DNA from: Hymenochaete sp. R1
Lineage: Eukaryota; Basidiomycota; Agaricomycetes; Hymenochaetales; Hymenochaetaceae
Assembly: GCA_019400425.1 (NCBI GenBank)
Contig: JAFREE010000024.1
Span: 124,001 to 188,000 of the forward strand
Length of the DNA stretch: 64,000 bases
Direction: 5' to 3'
The notes under the pieces are model-generated. The model did no database searches. It saw only the letters and a list, made by a program, of their open reading frames with translations, and was not told the DNA's origin. Numbering within the stretch: the stretch's first letter is position 1; each line of letters opens with the position of its first letter. Shown one piece after another: positions 1 to 11,174 of the stretch. Position numbers and translations under genes: made by a program.

Positions 1-1875
1 CGATAGATTCATCACGCGCAGGGATGGATCGCCTCTCATGGATTGTCTCGTCAAGTGGCGAGAATCGGCGCTTGCAAAGCCAGCCAACGCTCGTGCAGTC
101 GAGGAAGAAGAACCACTTTCGTCTTCAGATGAACGCGAGCCCGAGACAGAGCAAGCGCGGGCCGCACCGCCAAAGAAGACGTCCTCGTCTTGGGTACGGT
201 GGTGGCGCTCAAGCCATTCAACCGAGCCGCAGGTACAGACGCAAACAGCGGCGAGACGCGATAGTCAATTGACGATCCGGAACGAAAGAGAAGAACACCG
301 GCCAGGGTTAAACGCGTCCGCTTCAGCACCTCCCCCGGCGGGTGAAGGAGGAGAGACTGTGCCATTCCCGAGCATCTCAACTGGGGATGTGATCAGGGAA
401 TCGAAAAGTGAAGCAGGGTCTTTGGATGGGAAACGTTACGCCAAAACGTTACGGTTGACTTCAGACCAGCTTGTATATGCTTAGATCTTTATTGGACTGA
501 TCGATGACTGATGCGTGTTACTAGAAACAACTGGATCTTAAACCAGGAATGAACTCAATCACTTTCTCTTTGTCTACGTCTGGAGTAACAGCATGCACGG
601 CCAGCATCTTCCTCTGGGAATCAACGGACTCAGTCGTCGTCTCCGATATTGATGGGACTATCACAAAGTAAGCTTCCTCCGTCTCCTCTCTGAATGTAGC
701 TCATATTTGCCGTGCAAAGATCTGATGCGCTAGGTCACGTCTTCACAATGATCGGCCGCGACTGGACTCACATTGGTGTGGCGAAGCTCTACACGGATAT
801 CTGTAGGAATGGGTACAAGATCATGTACTTGACATCGCGTGCCATTGGACAAGCTGATTCAACACGGTTCTATCTGAAAGGAATCAATCAGAACAACTAT
901 CAGCTACCAGAGGGACCCGTGATTATGAGCCCGGACCGCTTGATGGCATCCTTTCATCGGTATGTACGCGATGCCTCATTGAATAGAAAAATCTCATTAC
1001 GTTGATATAGCGAGGTTATCTTGCGTAAGCCTGAAGTTTTCAAGATGGCTTGCCTCAGAGACATCCAGCGACTCTTTGGGGAGAGCAAGCATCCCTTCTA
1101 TGCTGGCTTTGGCAACCGAATTACTGATGCCCTGTCATACCGAAGCGTCAACATCCCGAGTCAGCGTATCTTCACCATTGATTCTACGGGAGAAGTCAAG
1201 ATGGAACTGCTCGAAGTTGCGGGCTACAAATCTTCTTATATTCATCTCACAGATCTCGTCGATCAGATGTTCCCGCCGATTCACCAGAAGAGGGCGTCGG
1301 AGTTCTCCGATTTCAATTATTGGAAAGCTCCTCTACAAGACTTCCCCCTACCAGATCTTTCACCCCCTTCACCGGCACTCTCTGCGAGATCGGACACGTC
1401 AGGACAGACGACATTTTCCCGTCTCAGAAACTTTAGTCTACGTTCGAGCTCAAATATCCTCCCTCCACCTGTGACGGCCGCACAGAAAGGGTTACGAGAG
1501 ATGGCGAGCTTCGAGAGGCTATCTAGCCTTGCAACGAGAAGCTCGGAGACGTTAGTAGATGAGTCAAGCTCGGACGGAACGAGAGCCGCGGATCGCCGGC
1601 GCTCGCGAACGGACGAGGACGACCTTTACCAAGATCAGAAGGCGCGAAACCGCCTTAGTATTGGAAGTATGCCTGGGTCGATATCGGGCTCACAGGCTGA
1701 TTTCGAGTTCGATGAAGAAGAAGAGGAAGATGTGGAGAGCGAGTATGGGTCGAGAGAGGGCGAGGAGGGGGATGAGTATGAGGGCGAGGTTGAGGATCCG
1801 GAGGAGGCTGCTGAGGAAGGTTTTGATGATGATTTATTGGCGACTGGAGAGATGGAGAGTGTCCCTTTCTTATAG
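1..1875 (+). CDS. PAH1: Lipin-family phosphatidate phosphatase, C-terminal part (5' end outside window)
   Basis: Lipins dephosphorylate phosphatidate to diacylglycerol at the ER/nuclear membrane, feeding triacylglycerol synthesis and restraining phospholipid synthesis. Exons 1-472, 525-667, 720-959 and 1011-1875 join in frame and leave about 572 visible residues. The catalytic haloacid-dehalogenase motif DIDGT is followed by SDALGH, and the rest of the LNS2 domain follows (segments YLTSRAIGQAD and FYAGFGNRITDALSYRSV). Just before it, SDQLKQLDLKPGMNSITF matches the conserved lipin lead-in to the catalytic core. The C-terminus is a long acidic stretch rich in Glu and Asp ending ESVPFL; in yeast Pah1 an acidic C-terminal tail recruits the Nem1-Spo7 phosphatase, so a similar role is inferred. 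The N-terminal lipin domain and the start codon lie upstream of the window. Confidence 0.93.
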
Positions 1876-2453
1876 CCTTTCGGATCACCTTGAATTTTTA
1901 CACTCGGACGCGTATGGTTTTCCTTCTTTCCCTCCGATCGGAATTTCATGCATTTGGAGGTGCAGATAGATTTCTCGTCGTAATGCTTTGGTCGTTCTGC
2001 TGGATGTATACGGTTTATCTTAGAGTCTTAGATAATCTGAAATAACTGAAGCCACTCTGTCAAAACAATAACTAAAATCCATTGATAATTATCACATCCT
2101 GAGCGTGCCAGATTTGTCTGGGTCGGGCATGGGACTGAGTGAATGAATCAAATTAATATTGTCCGCGTGTGGCTAAAGAAAGCCTAAATATTTGTATTGC
2201 TTTTTATTTTTCCCACGAGTTCGCTCCGAGTCGCTTAGAAAAAAAGATTGATCGACTCGTCCTTGAAGACTAACGCCAACCACAAGTCTCGCGCTTTTGC
2301 TCTTAACACGCTCCTGGCGCATATTCAGTACTCAGCATTAGCATATCGCATCACTTATCGAAGACGTTGGTATCATTTCGACGTTCTTTGCCTCTAACTG
2401 GAACGAAGCGCTCGCCGCTGTCGACAGAACGACGCGTCCGTCAACACCACGTA
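1876..2453. other. Intergenic: lipin 3' region and deubiquitinase promoter
   Basis: 578 bp with no convincing gene. The part after the lipin stop is A/T-rich. The second half is the 5' flank of the deubiquitinase gene; reading-frame extension upstream of 2454 exists but has no ATG. Confidence 0.6.
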
Positions 2454-5146
2454 ATGGCAGCACTCGTCGCGACCTCTCCTCCTCCGCCTCCCATAGACCG
2501 GAATATAAGCACTTCATCTATTTCGATGTTCGCTCAGGGTAGAGCACCGCCGTCTCCGACCTATTCCGCATCACCGAGGAACGTTGATAGTGTTAGTGCT
2601 TTGCGCAAACAGTATGCTCTGGTGGCAGCTGAAGATTCTGAGCTGGAGTCAGGCGCATCTACGTTGCCCACTCTCTCGTCTAACTCGGCATCGGGGAAGG
2701 AAGACACACCCCATATCCCACTTAAAGACGCCCAGGAACCTTTATTCATGCAAGGTCGCGCGTCGACGAACTCGAGCGTTCGCCCCGCTAAGGACATGGA
2801 CGCATTCTACAGCCTGCTACCGCCTGCCGTGGAGTTTGTTGAAGGGTCTTCGTCTGGAGGGTTCACGCAGAGCTTGGAAGGAAGATATGAGCCTATCAAC
2901 GGGTCACCGAAAACATCCACAAGAAAGCTGAGCGATAGTGTGGACGAACTTGAGTCGAGTAAGGTGAGTTGCGCTCTGAGATTGAGACTCTGCCTCGCTG
3001 GTCACAGTACGCCATTGTGCGTCGAATAAATGAATGAAACCAGCTTTTATGGCTTTATATCTCCTTTACTCCCACTCCTTGTATGCGCTACTTGCTTATA
3101 TTAGACCTGACCACCTTCATTCCAACAGTCGGAATCCAAATCAAATGCCCGTGATGCTGGGAGCGACGCAAATCGACGCTCCTCGAATAGCAGAAATTCC
3201 CTCTACTCCAACCCGATAGACTTGTTATGGCCAAAACTTGGTACCCATGGGAGTGGATTCATCAATACGGGCAATACCTGTTTCCTCAACAGTGCTTTAC
3301 AATGTCTCTTACATACACCTCCCCTCCTTCGGATCTTGGATGCACACGACAAAGAATGTGAGTATTGAGATCACTGGCTACGAATTATCTTTACTGATTT
3401 TGACTCTAAGGTCGTTCCAAATCGTCTTTCTGTATGACTTGTGCCATGAGGCAAACCATGATTGATAGCTATTCGAAGAGACGGTCATTCGTTCCTTTGC
3501 ACGTCACAAAAAATCTAAATCGTAAGTCCCGTGGAAATTAGACATAGGCTGTTCTGATAGTCAAAGTTCCATCGCAGACATTGGCAAGCATTTTCGAAAG
3601 GGCAGACAGGAAGATACGCATGAGTTCTTGCGGTACGCAATCGATGGTATGCAAAAATCCTGCCTCGCCGGATACACTCCGTGAGTCATTCCTTTCCTTT
3701 CCAGAAGCAATTTTCTCTAAACGTAAAACAGGAAGGTGGAACCTCAGCTAGCTGAGACCACATGGGTGCATAAGCTCTTTGGAGGTCGGTTAAGATCTCG
3801 AGTGACATGCCAACAATGTGGATACAACAGCGATACTTTCGATGGCATATTGGATCTAAGCGTGGACATATACAATATGCCGGGTCTTAAGGATGCGTTG
3901 AAGCGATTTACAGCAATAGACCATCTGAAGGGAGCAGATAAATATAAGTGTGAGAAGTAAGTGATCATTGTTCAGAGTGGCTTGCATTACTCACCTTTAT
4001 TCAAGATGTAAACGACACGTCAATGCAGAGAAACGATTCACTGTCCACGAAGCTCCTCCCGTTTTAACTGTCCACCTCAAGCGTTTCACGCCCCTTGGCC
4101 GTAAACTTCAGCATCCAGTCCGTTATGAAGAGCACCTCAATCTCCAACCTTTTATGAGCGATGGTCAATATGGCCCTACGTATATGCTATACGGTGTCAT
4201 ATCACACATGGGCGGTGGGCCAAATCACGGGCACTACTTCGCTCATGTAAAGGGTGCGGATGGGCTGTGGTATGAGATGAACGATGATTCGGTGGAGAGA
4301 GCGAAACGACCGGAACCGTTGAATATGAAGAACGCATATGTGTTATTCTATATCAGGGAGAAGGGTCAGGCACTCGAGGCAGCTTTGAATGGCAGTTCGT
4401 CCGTAGCCGGGGCGTTGAAGAAGAGGAAAACCTTTGGGGGCGATTTCGATGAAAAGGAGCTCTCACAAGCCAATAGCTCGAAGCGGTTCATAGGGCCGGT
4501 CATACCCAAGCATCTTCAGTCACCCTCTTCGACAGTGCATCAGGAATCACTGAAACAAAAGATCGAAATCGCAGAGAAGCAGACACAAGAGGCCATACTT
4601 TCCACGAAGAATCATCATGCTTCCTCACGCGTAATGAAACCTCTAGTCGACTACGAGGACGAGAGCGATGTAGAGGAGGGGGAGCGCATCGGTCGTTCAA
4701 GTAGTAATCCAACGTCGAACGAGGCAACCGTCTCACCATCACCTAATCCTTCTTCAGTTGTCCACACTACGCCCGACCGTCCTCCACCGACATCTTCTCC
4801 GCCTGCGGGCTCTCCCTCCACACCGACTTTTTACGGGACCTCTTCGGTACCGAACTCCCAGTCTGCCTCCACCACTCCGGTAAAACGCAAGTTGCCTCAT
4901 GACAATGACGTGGATGGGGACATCTATCGCAAGTCAGGATCTATCTCAGCGGGTGTACGGTGGAAGGAAAGGCCCTCTCCGGATTTCAGCACGTCTAAAC
5001 GAGCGTCATTTGGGGGTGGGAACCCTTATGGTCGTTCGCGCTATGGAAACAATCTACATACCGAAAAGGATGAGCAGCGAGAATTTTTTAGGCCGAGGAA
5101 GCAGCATAGGAAACAGTTTGGGTCGAGGACAAAGTTTGGTTTCTAG
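2454..5146 (+). CDS. Ubiquitin carboxyl-terminal hydrolase (USP/UBP family, USP36/42-like)
   Basis: Cysteine protease that removes ubiquitin from proteins. Exons 2454-2963, 3129-3357, 3411-3521, 3578-3680, 3732-3956 and 4006-5146 give about 772 residues. The Cys box [13 protein letters not shown] places the catalytic Cys near residue 221. [16 protein letters not shown] is the conserved QDAHEF-type segment. CQQCG and the spliced CEKC form the zinc ribbon, and GHYFAHVK with WYEMNDDSV supplies the catalytic His (about 469) and Asp/Asn (about 486). The spacing and the sequence [16 protein letters not shown] resemble the USP36/USP42/Ubp10 branch, which acts on nucleolar proteins and histone H2B; that assignment is inference. 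The first 200 residues and the last 250 are low-complexity Ser/Pro/basic sequence, as usual in this branch. The first ATG in the open frame is 2454; the frame is open upstream but lacks ATG. Confidence 0.93.
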
Positions 5147-5552
5147 TGAGTAAGGAGAAAGGGGTTTTTAGGTTTTGTGTATGTGGCAAATGTTGAAGCT
5201 ATTCCAGAATGCGCAATGAACTTGCCGACTGTCTGTCTTTGTCTTCTTGTACAAATTATATCTCCAAGTTTATTCCGGCCGTGCAAACACTTCTGTCTGG
5301 TGCTGTTTCATTGAATGCAAAACGTCTACAAAGTCACTCTGACTCCTTTAAGAAACTCAATTCGACTTTCTCGGAGTCCTACATTGGAAGTCTCGCGCTA
5401 TTTATAATTATGAAACGCGCCAGTACAAGTCGCACAAATTGATGCTACATGTGGGACAGTGGTCTTGCACCGCAAGGGACTTGTAGAAGTTATAAATCAT
5501 GGGCTACTCGTAGCAAATGCATATGTTCACATACCCTCGAGGTACAAGAAAC
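5147..5552. other. Intergenic region before the small-protein array
   Basis: 406 bp, mildly A/T-rich, no recognisable gene. A short frame at 5209-5442 has no family features and is not called. Confidence 0.5.
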
Positions 5553-5906
5553 ATGTTTGACGGCCACGCCAGCATTACCGATCGCAAAAAAGACCTCAAT
5601 GGCTGCAACTATCTCTTCCACCTTGCTGATCCCAACAATCAAGCATACGACCATCCAGATTCGGAGACAGAGAGCTTGAAAGGCCACTTTGAGGCGATGC
5701 GGAAGAGGGAAAGGGAGGCCAATACCACTTCCGGGGCCGGAAATCGATTCCTACGGTTGGCTGATCACTACTCTCCAAAAGATGACAGAAACTATGTGGA
5801 GATGGAGGAAGCAGAGCGAGACGCTATGCTTGCAGAGCTCAAGACCAAGTATGAAGCGGAGAAGAAGATCGTTGTGCGATTGCAGCGACATCGGAGAGAT
5901 GCATGA
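5553..5906 (+). CDS. Small charged protein, array member 1 (most divergent)
   Basis: Intronless ORF of 117 residues, the first of four tandem paralogues. I do not recognise a known domain. The start is set at 5553 because the other three members all begin MFD and this gives MFDGH; an in-frame ATG 36 bp upstream (5517) is an alternative. Homology to the others is seen in NYLFHLADPNNQAYDHPDSE against YLFHRAGYKPxxxRISDSND, in the following charged region, and in AERDAMLAELKTKYEAEKK at the position of the others' MLxELE segment. It lacks the QEIEAV stretch and the KQDDA motif of members 2-4. The C-terminal third is predicted by eye to be a charged amphipathic helix. No signal peptide or membrane segment. 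Function unknown. Confidence 0.62.
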   Translation: MFDGHASITDRKKDLNGCNYLFHLADPNNQAYDHPDSETESLKGHFEAMRKREREANTTSGAGNRFLRLADHYSPKDDRNYVEMEEAERDAMLAELKTKYEAEKKIVVRLQRHRRDA

Positions 5907-6322
5907 CCTGGGGCTTGACTCCTTCAATGTAATAGAAACGTAGAGGCGCTATCGCAGCGAATAGCAGAGAATAAATCGAATAATGCACTATAATTGCTGA
6001 CTACTCGACCACTGGCTTGCTCAGAATCGGACATTCACTGAGTCTTAGTCTCAGGGAAGCTCACCCTCGTTAAAATTCAGCTGGTTCGGCGGCTCGACCA
6101 ATGCTCATTAGCTTTGCGTACTACCTTAATTGGTCCTAGAAGATGCACTTTACTCACCTTGGCAAACTTTGTCCAACGCAACGCTACAACATAATCGATT
6201 CTTAACTTGCAAGGAGAACATCCACACCTTTAGAAGCAAACCAAACCCATTTGCACGAAGTTGTCAGTAGACCACTGTAACGACCCCTCTCCTTTCCTCC
6301 CCCAGCCTTTCAATTCACCATC
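5907..6322. other. Spacer between array members 1 and 2
   Basis: 416 bp with no gene. The last 60 bp before the next ATG are pyrimidine-rich (cctctcctttcctccccc), as in many fungal promoters near the transcription start. Confidence 0.5.
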
Positions 6323-6664
6323 ATGTTTGACTGCGCCAACCTCGACGATCGCATTCAAGAAATCGAAGCTGTCAAATACCTATTCCATCGAGCCGGGTAC
6401 AACTCAAAGGAGTATTGCATCGCTGGCAAGGACGAGGAGGAGCTTCGTCAGAGTTACGAGGAGTGCAAGGTAAGGGTGAAACGTCAGGACGATGCTGCAG
6501 CGAGACTCTTCAATCAGCTGGTAGATAACTTGAGCAATGTCAGCGAAACTGAGTACCAGACAATGCTTGGTGACCTCGAGCGCGCATTCAAATCGGAGAT
6601 GACCGAAGTTAAGGTGCTGATAGGGAATAAGCAGGAGCGCAGGAACAGTTTCGGACGTTCATAA
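6323..6664 (+). CDS. Small charged protein, array member 2
   Basis: Intronless ORF of 113 residues. It starts MFD and carries the family core RIQEIEAVKYLFHRAGYNS (residues about 10-28), then the charged block CKVRVKRQDDAAARLFNQL and the helix-like segment VSETEYQTMLGDLERAF. Heptad-like spacing of hydrophobics suggests one or two amphipathic helices. No Cys-rich pattern, signal peptide or membrane segment. The shared order MFD / EIEAV-YLFHRAGY / (K)QDDA / LVDN / ML-ELE with members 3 and 4 is the main evidence that this is a real gene. Function unknown. Confidence 0.72.
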   Translation: MFDCANLDDRIQEIEAVKYLFHRAGYNSKEYCIAGKDEEELRQSYEECKVRVKRQDDAAARLFNQLVDNLSNVSETEYQTMLGDLERAFKSEMTEVKVLIGNKQERRNSFGRS

Positions 6665-7189
6665 TGAATCAGTAGATACGACATATAAATGTCAATCAGA
6701 GCATAAGCATGCTCTTCAGATAAATTAATGGAAACCTCTGATTTCGGCTTCCGCTACAATAAACAGTTATGGTAAGGCATATAACCTTCATTGTGTTCGT
6801 TCATAGCGATTATGCCGCGCACCGGGCCTATTTTAATCTAAAGCATATACACACGAAACCGCGGCCTGGATCAAGAAAAAATTAGCCACAAGGGAATAAA
6901 ATAAGAGAGCCGTCCGTAACAAGTGATAGATATCGGTATCGTATCAGATCCCAAATCATTATTGAGCGAAGAGTCTGACACCATCCGGAGCCCTACATTT
7001 CGAGGAAAAAGCCACAACAAACCATTTTAGTGCCAAACACATGGATTATGAGTAGACTGGTTCGTCTTTGTACTGTCATCGGTATTAGCTGATGTCTTGA
7101 GTACAAAACCACCACATACAGAGGGAAGCAAGCCCACCCGAGTTCCCGCCTACGCCTCCAGTACGACTTTCTCCGACCCCCAAGTAACC
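6665..7189. other. Spacer between array members 2 and 3
   Basis: 525 bp, A/T-rich, no gene seen. The open frame of member 3 extends upstream to 7097 but starts there with TTG, so this stretch is read as 5' leader and promoter. Confidence 0.5.
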
Positions 7190-7564
7190 ATGTTCGACGA
7201 GCACGTCAAAGAACACCGAACGCAAGAGATTGAAGCTGTTGCCTTCTTATTTCATCGCGCTGGATACAAGCCAGAACGGTTTCGCATTAGCGACAGCAAC
7301 GACGAAAATGAATGCCGCCGAAGCTGCGTGGACTGCAGGCTGAGGGTGGATAAGCAAGACGATGCTGTGGCAATTCTGTTCAAGACGCTGGTGGACAACA
7401 TAAATAACGTCAGGAGGGAGAAATACCAGAGAATGCTCATAGAGCTTGAAGCGAAGACGGATGATTTTCAAAAGGTGGTACGACGGGAGTTTGACGAGCT
7501 CCAGGTGGAGCTTAGGGAGAGATATGGAACCCAAAACCGCAACGAGCGTAAGGGTCGCAGATAG
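7190..7564 (+). CDS. Small charged protein, array member 3
   Basis: Intronless ORF of 124 residues and a close relative of member 2. It begins MFDEHVKEHR, followed by TQEIEAVAFLFHRAGYKPER, then CVDCRLRVDKQDDAVAILF,K and TLVDNINNVRREKYQRMLIE. The C-terminal 40 residues are strongly charged and helix-like. The start at 7190 is the only ATG that gives the family N-terminus MFD. Same strand and similar size as its neighbours, with about 525 bp upstream and 550 bp downstream free of genes, so each member appears to have its own promoter. Function unknown. Confidence 0.72.
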   Translation: MFDEHVKEHRTQEIEAVAFLFHRAGYKPERFRISDSNDENECRRSCVDCRLRVDKQDDAVAILFKTLVDNINNVRREKYQRMLIELEAKTDDFQKVVRREFDELQVELRERYGTQNRNERKGRR

Positions 7565-8114
7565 TCTGCTTTAATATTAGACAAGGAATTTGTTTTTGGG
7601 ACTGATCCTTGACTCGTCAGAAAGAATCATGAGATAGTTTGTTGTTTTGTGTCGTATTGTCAATCTCGGCACTAAAGGACGCGCTGTTATACGGAAACAG
7701 TCTGCGTCATGAGGCAAATAATTGATGACGGTAGTTCTGACTAAAAAAAAATAATACGTACCAAGGTAGACAGGCTGAAGGCCCAGGACGAAGTTCGCAT
7801 TCCAGCAGATAACATCGGATCGGTTAATTGAGGCTGTTTCAGACTCAATAAATGTGCAACAATATGTTCGCAATTTTTGTTGTTGTTTCGGACTGCAATT
7901 AACAAGGAAGAAGCTTGTGCATTCGTAATATATCATGCATGGAAGGATGTACGCAAATTAGTATTGAAACTGAGTTCCAGGTAATATAAAGACCCTGTTG
8001 ACTCACAGGTAGTGCCATCCGACTGTACTGTACGGCCGCCTGCATTCACGACACGAGTCAAAACCAGTACCGCCTCGTAGTCGGCAACCGGAATTCCCTA
8101 ATTATCTACTCGTC
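7565..8114. other. Spacer between array members 3 and 4
   Basis: 550 bp, A/T-rich. A minus-strand frame at 7577-7936 shows no family features or coding look, so nothing is called. Confidence 0.5.
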
Positions 8115-8522
8115 ATGTTCGACAGTAAATATACTTCCGTCCGCATACAGGACATTGAGGCAGTCTTGTACCTCTTTCACAGAGCTAGCTATAAGCCAAA
8201 CGCCTATCGCCTCTCTGAAGGCGACAGCGAAAAGTTTTTTCGGAGCTACGTAGATTGCAAGGCGAGAGCTAGCAAACAGACGGACGCCTCAGCGGTTTCA
8301 TTCAAGACATTGGTGAAGAAGGTGGATGTTGATAATCTTGCGAGGGAAAAATACGAGGACACGTTCACGGAGCTCGAGGTCGAATACATGTACACGATAG
8401 ATCTTATTCGTGAGGCGGAAGTCAAAAAGGTCGAGGAGATGAAAAAAGAAATCAAGAGGAAGGAGAGGGTACTCAGGTATCTGGACGAAGTTGATCGCTG
8501 GCGACGATATTCGCCTGAATAG
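8115..8522 (+). CDS. Small charged coiled-coil protein, array member 4
   Basis: Intronless ORF of 135 residues. Family core: MFDSKYTSVRIQDIEAVLYL then FHRASYKPNAYRL (about residues 10-35), CKARASKQTDASAVSFKTL, and LAREKYEDTFTELEVEY. It has a longer C-terminal tail than the others (a run from about residue 95 rich in Glu/Lys/Arg, for example KKVEEMKKEIKRKERV), which looks like a coiled coil. KQDDA is changed to KQTDA here. No targeting signal seen. Function unknown; membership of the same tandem family is well supported. Confidence 0.72.
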   Translation: MFDSKYTSVRIQDIEAVLYLFHRASYKPNAYRLSEGDSEKFFRSYVDCKARASKQTDASAVSFKTLVKKVDVDNLAREKYEDTFTELEVEYMYTIDLIREAEVKKVEEMKKEIKRKERVLRYLDEVDRWRRYSPE

Positions 8523-9717
8523 GAGATCGCGGCATTTCCCATGTTGTGTTGTAGCGGTCAGTTACTACTAGAAAAGCTTGTAGCAACTTCTGAAGCAAGT
8601 TTTAGACCATGAAACAAGTACGAGCGACGACTCAACACATCAAGGATTAAGCACAAATCTAGTTTGCTGGATTCGAGACAAGTTCCGGACCATTTGGGGT
8701 AGTGTTGAGTTCAACGAGTTCGATGCGGAAACGATCAAGACGAAAACCGAAAACCGAAACATGAAGGAAGAAATCGTACAATGTTGTCTATGTTGAGTCT
8801 AAAGGAAGTGGCGTGATGAACATAAACAATCCGCCATCTACTCAGCGAAGGGTATGTGCTAAAGCAATGGACGTACTCACCGACTTCCTTGCGGTCTACT
8901 CTTTCCGCTCAAAGCCTCTAATCAACGTGAAATCTTGTCACACAGAGGCGCAGAAACCCAGTCATTGCTCTGCCACAAGCAACAGAAAACAATACATTTC
9001 AGCTTCATTGGTCGAGGTGAACGTAGCACGTCTTGATCACTTTGGGGTCTAAGACGTCTCAAGGCTCGAAGTTAGAGGCTGGGATTCTAGTAGAAACTCG
9101 GAAGGCACGTCGAGCTAGTCGGCCTCGACGACGACGTGGATGATAGTCAAAGCCAAAGAACCCGCGCAACATTGATGGCAGGATTGTGCGACTTCGGGCA
9201 TGGACTGTAGAAACGATCGGCGCGTTCATCTCGTTCCCTCCCTCGACTCGGGCCGAAGCAGAAGCCAGCTGAAGATGTTCTTTCCGGATGCCCATCAAGT
9301 CTAAAAAAGCTGAAATTTCATGTTTATTTCATCCAATGTTATATTTCCATGTATTTAAATCGTCGAGCATTAACAAGTTCGATGCTGTACATGGGTATAG
9401 GTTCCAATTTCAAAGGAGTGGACGCCCAAGTGGAAAGCAGGGCAAAGCAACTATACAAGGGAATAAAGCGCGCCAAAACTAAAAACGTTCTAACAAAGCA
9501 GCTGCAGACCTATCGAGCGAGCATTACAAAAAAGAAAGCAAGCGTTGCGTAGGAGCAAAAAAAGATATGTAGCCCCAAATCAATGTCCAAAAGAAAGCGA
9601 AGAGAGAAAAGGAAGGTGAGAGAAAATCCGATATAAAACATGACAATTCGTGCCGTCCATTCGTAACAGTGAGTTCTTTGTCCAATGCAGGTGTAAAATT
9701 GCGCGCTGTAGAGTCAA
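8523..9717. other. Intergenic region between the array and chitin deacetylase
   Basis: About 1.2 kb without a gene I can support. Short frames occur at 8813-9052 and 9059-9298 but share nothing with the array family. The part from 9550 to 9717 is the 3' flank of the minus-strand deacetylase gene. Confidence 0.5.
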
Positions 9718-11174
9718 TCAGAAGAAAAGGAATAAGAAGCTGCTGCTGATGAGAAGTCCAAGACCAAGGAACGCAGAGTAGAGAGACTGAGTCGTGATCG
9801 ACCCGCTGCTCGACCCCTGAGCGGCCTGTCCACTCGAACTCGGCGAAGACTGTGACTCGCGCGTGCCACTCGGGTCTGAATCTCCTCCGTCCGTTGCAGT
9901 CGAAGTCGATGAGTCCGTATTGATGTAGCTGTTAAATACATCGTCGCTCTCGTCTCCATCTTGATAAGCGTATTCGTCTTCATCGGCGTCGTCCGACGAA
10001 TCCGTGTCACCGCTCGCGAGAAGCGCCTGGGACACGGGCTTCCACCCGTTCTGCTCGACTAACGGCCATGCACTCAGGAATCCCTGGATAGTGTCATTTG
10101 TCAATTCATGCTCGAGAATGATGAGACCAGGGCTCTTCGGCCCACTGAGCCACTTCTCCATGTTAGCCTGGATTGCGGAGAGGTTTGTTCCTGGTGGCGT
10201 AAGGTTCATTGTCCAGTCCGCGGTGTCTTGATTCCACATAATTGCGGTCATGCCGAGCACCTCTCTCGCAATGGCGCTGACACGAGCATCGATATCGCCA
10301 TAGGGAGGTCTCCAGTATCGCGGGAGCTTGCCGTCAGTTGAGTCGTAGATGATTTGCATCGTCCAAGCCAACTGGGCAAGTATGTCCTCGCTCGACAGCG
10401 TCGTCATTTGCGGATGAGTCCAAGTATGGACAGCGATGTCAAGCCCAAGGTCATCGTACGCCATTTGAAACTCTTTCGAACTGTACAGGATGTTGATACC
10501 AATCATGTACTGCGTTGACTGTTGCGAGTTATTTTTCAGGAAGTCGTAGAGCCTGGGCGAAAACTGAATAGGCACAACCGCCATCAACATCAGCCAAATT
10601 AAGAAATTCGCGCGAGAAGGAAATTATCTAATATCCTACCTCGGTCGGCCCGTCATCAAATCCAATGCCGATAATACCATCAGGGGCATCCCAAATGTCA
10701 CCTGGAATTCGACACCTCCGGTCCGTGGCCGCACAAATGGTCTCGTTGTTTCTATTCTCGTTGACACCAGCTGGATAGACAGGGGCAGCGCCATTACTCG
10801 CGGTCGACGGGGGGAAGTCGGGCACGCTACCAGAATCGATAGCATCGTGCAAAGCGTCGAGCCATGCCTGAGGGAGGTCGGACGCTACCGGCGTTGTAGT
10901 TGGATACTGAGCAACCCACTCTGTAAGTAGAGGTAAGCATGCGTGAGTCGATACCAGGTGAGTATAAGAATGTCAACACACCTGGAGTTCCCATTGAGGG
11001 CGTGGGGTCAGCCCGCTTCCCTCGCCGCCGGAAAAGAGCGTGGACGGGATGATTTGCCTCATGGTACCATTTGCCAGGTAGAGGGGCGGAGACGGTGGAG
11101 GAGGAGACTGGATGGGCGGTCACACCGTTCGCCAGCGCTGCAGCTACGGCGAGGAGAGGGAAGCTGAAGAGCAT
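9718..11174 (-). CDS. Chitin deacetylase, secreted and GPI-anchored (carbohydrate esterase family 4)
   Basis: Converts cell-wall chitin to chitosan by removing N-acetyl groups. Exons 11174-10982, 10920-10640 and 10563-9718 give about 439 residues. Start 11174 yields a signal peptide (MLFSFPLLAVAAALANGVTA). CE4 motifs appear in order: GFDDGPT (metal-binding Asp, usually TFDDGP), HTWTHPQM (the two metal His), RPPYGDID, WNQDTADW and ILEHEL. The C-terminal 100 residues are Ser/Thr/Asp/Gly-rich and end in a hydrophobic tail (SAFLGLGLLISSSFLFLFF), the layout of a GPI signal. The substitution of Thr by Gly before FDDGP is minor. Metal-dependent deacetylase action at the plasma membrane/cell wall is inferred from the family. 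Confidence 0.93.

Noticed and set aside
8523..9717. Fifth copy of the small-protein family
   Set aside because: No MFD start, YLFHRA core or KQDDA block found on either strand.
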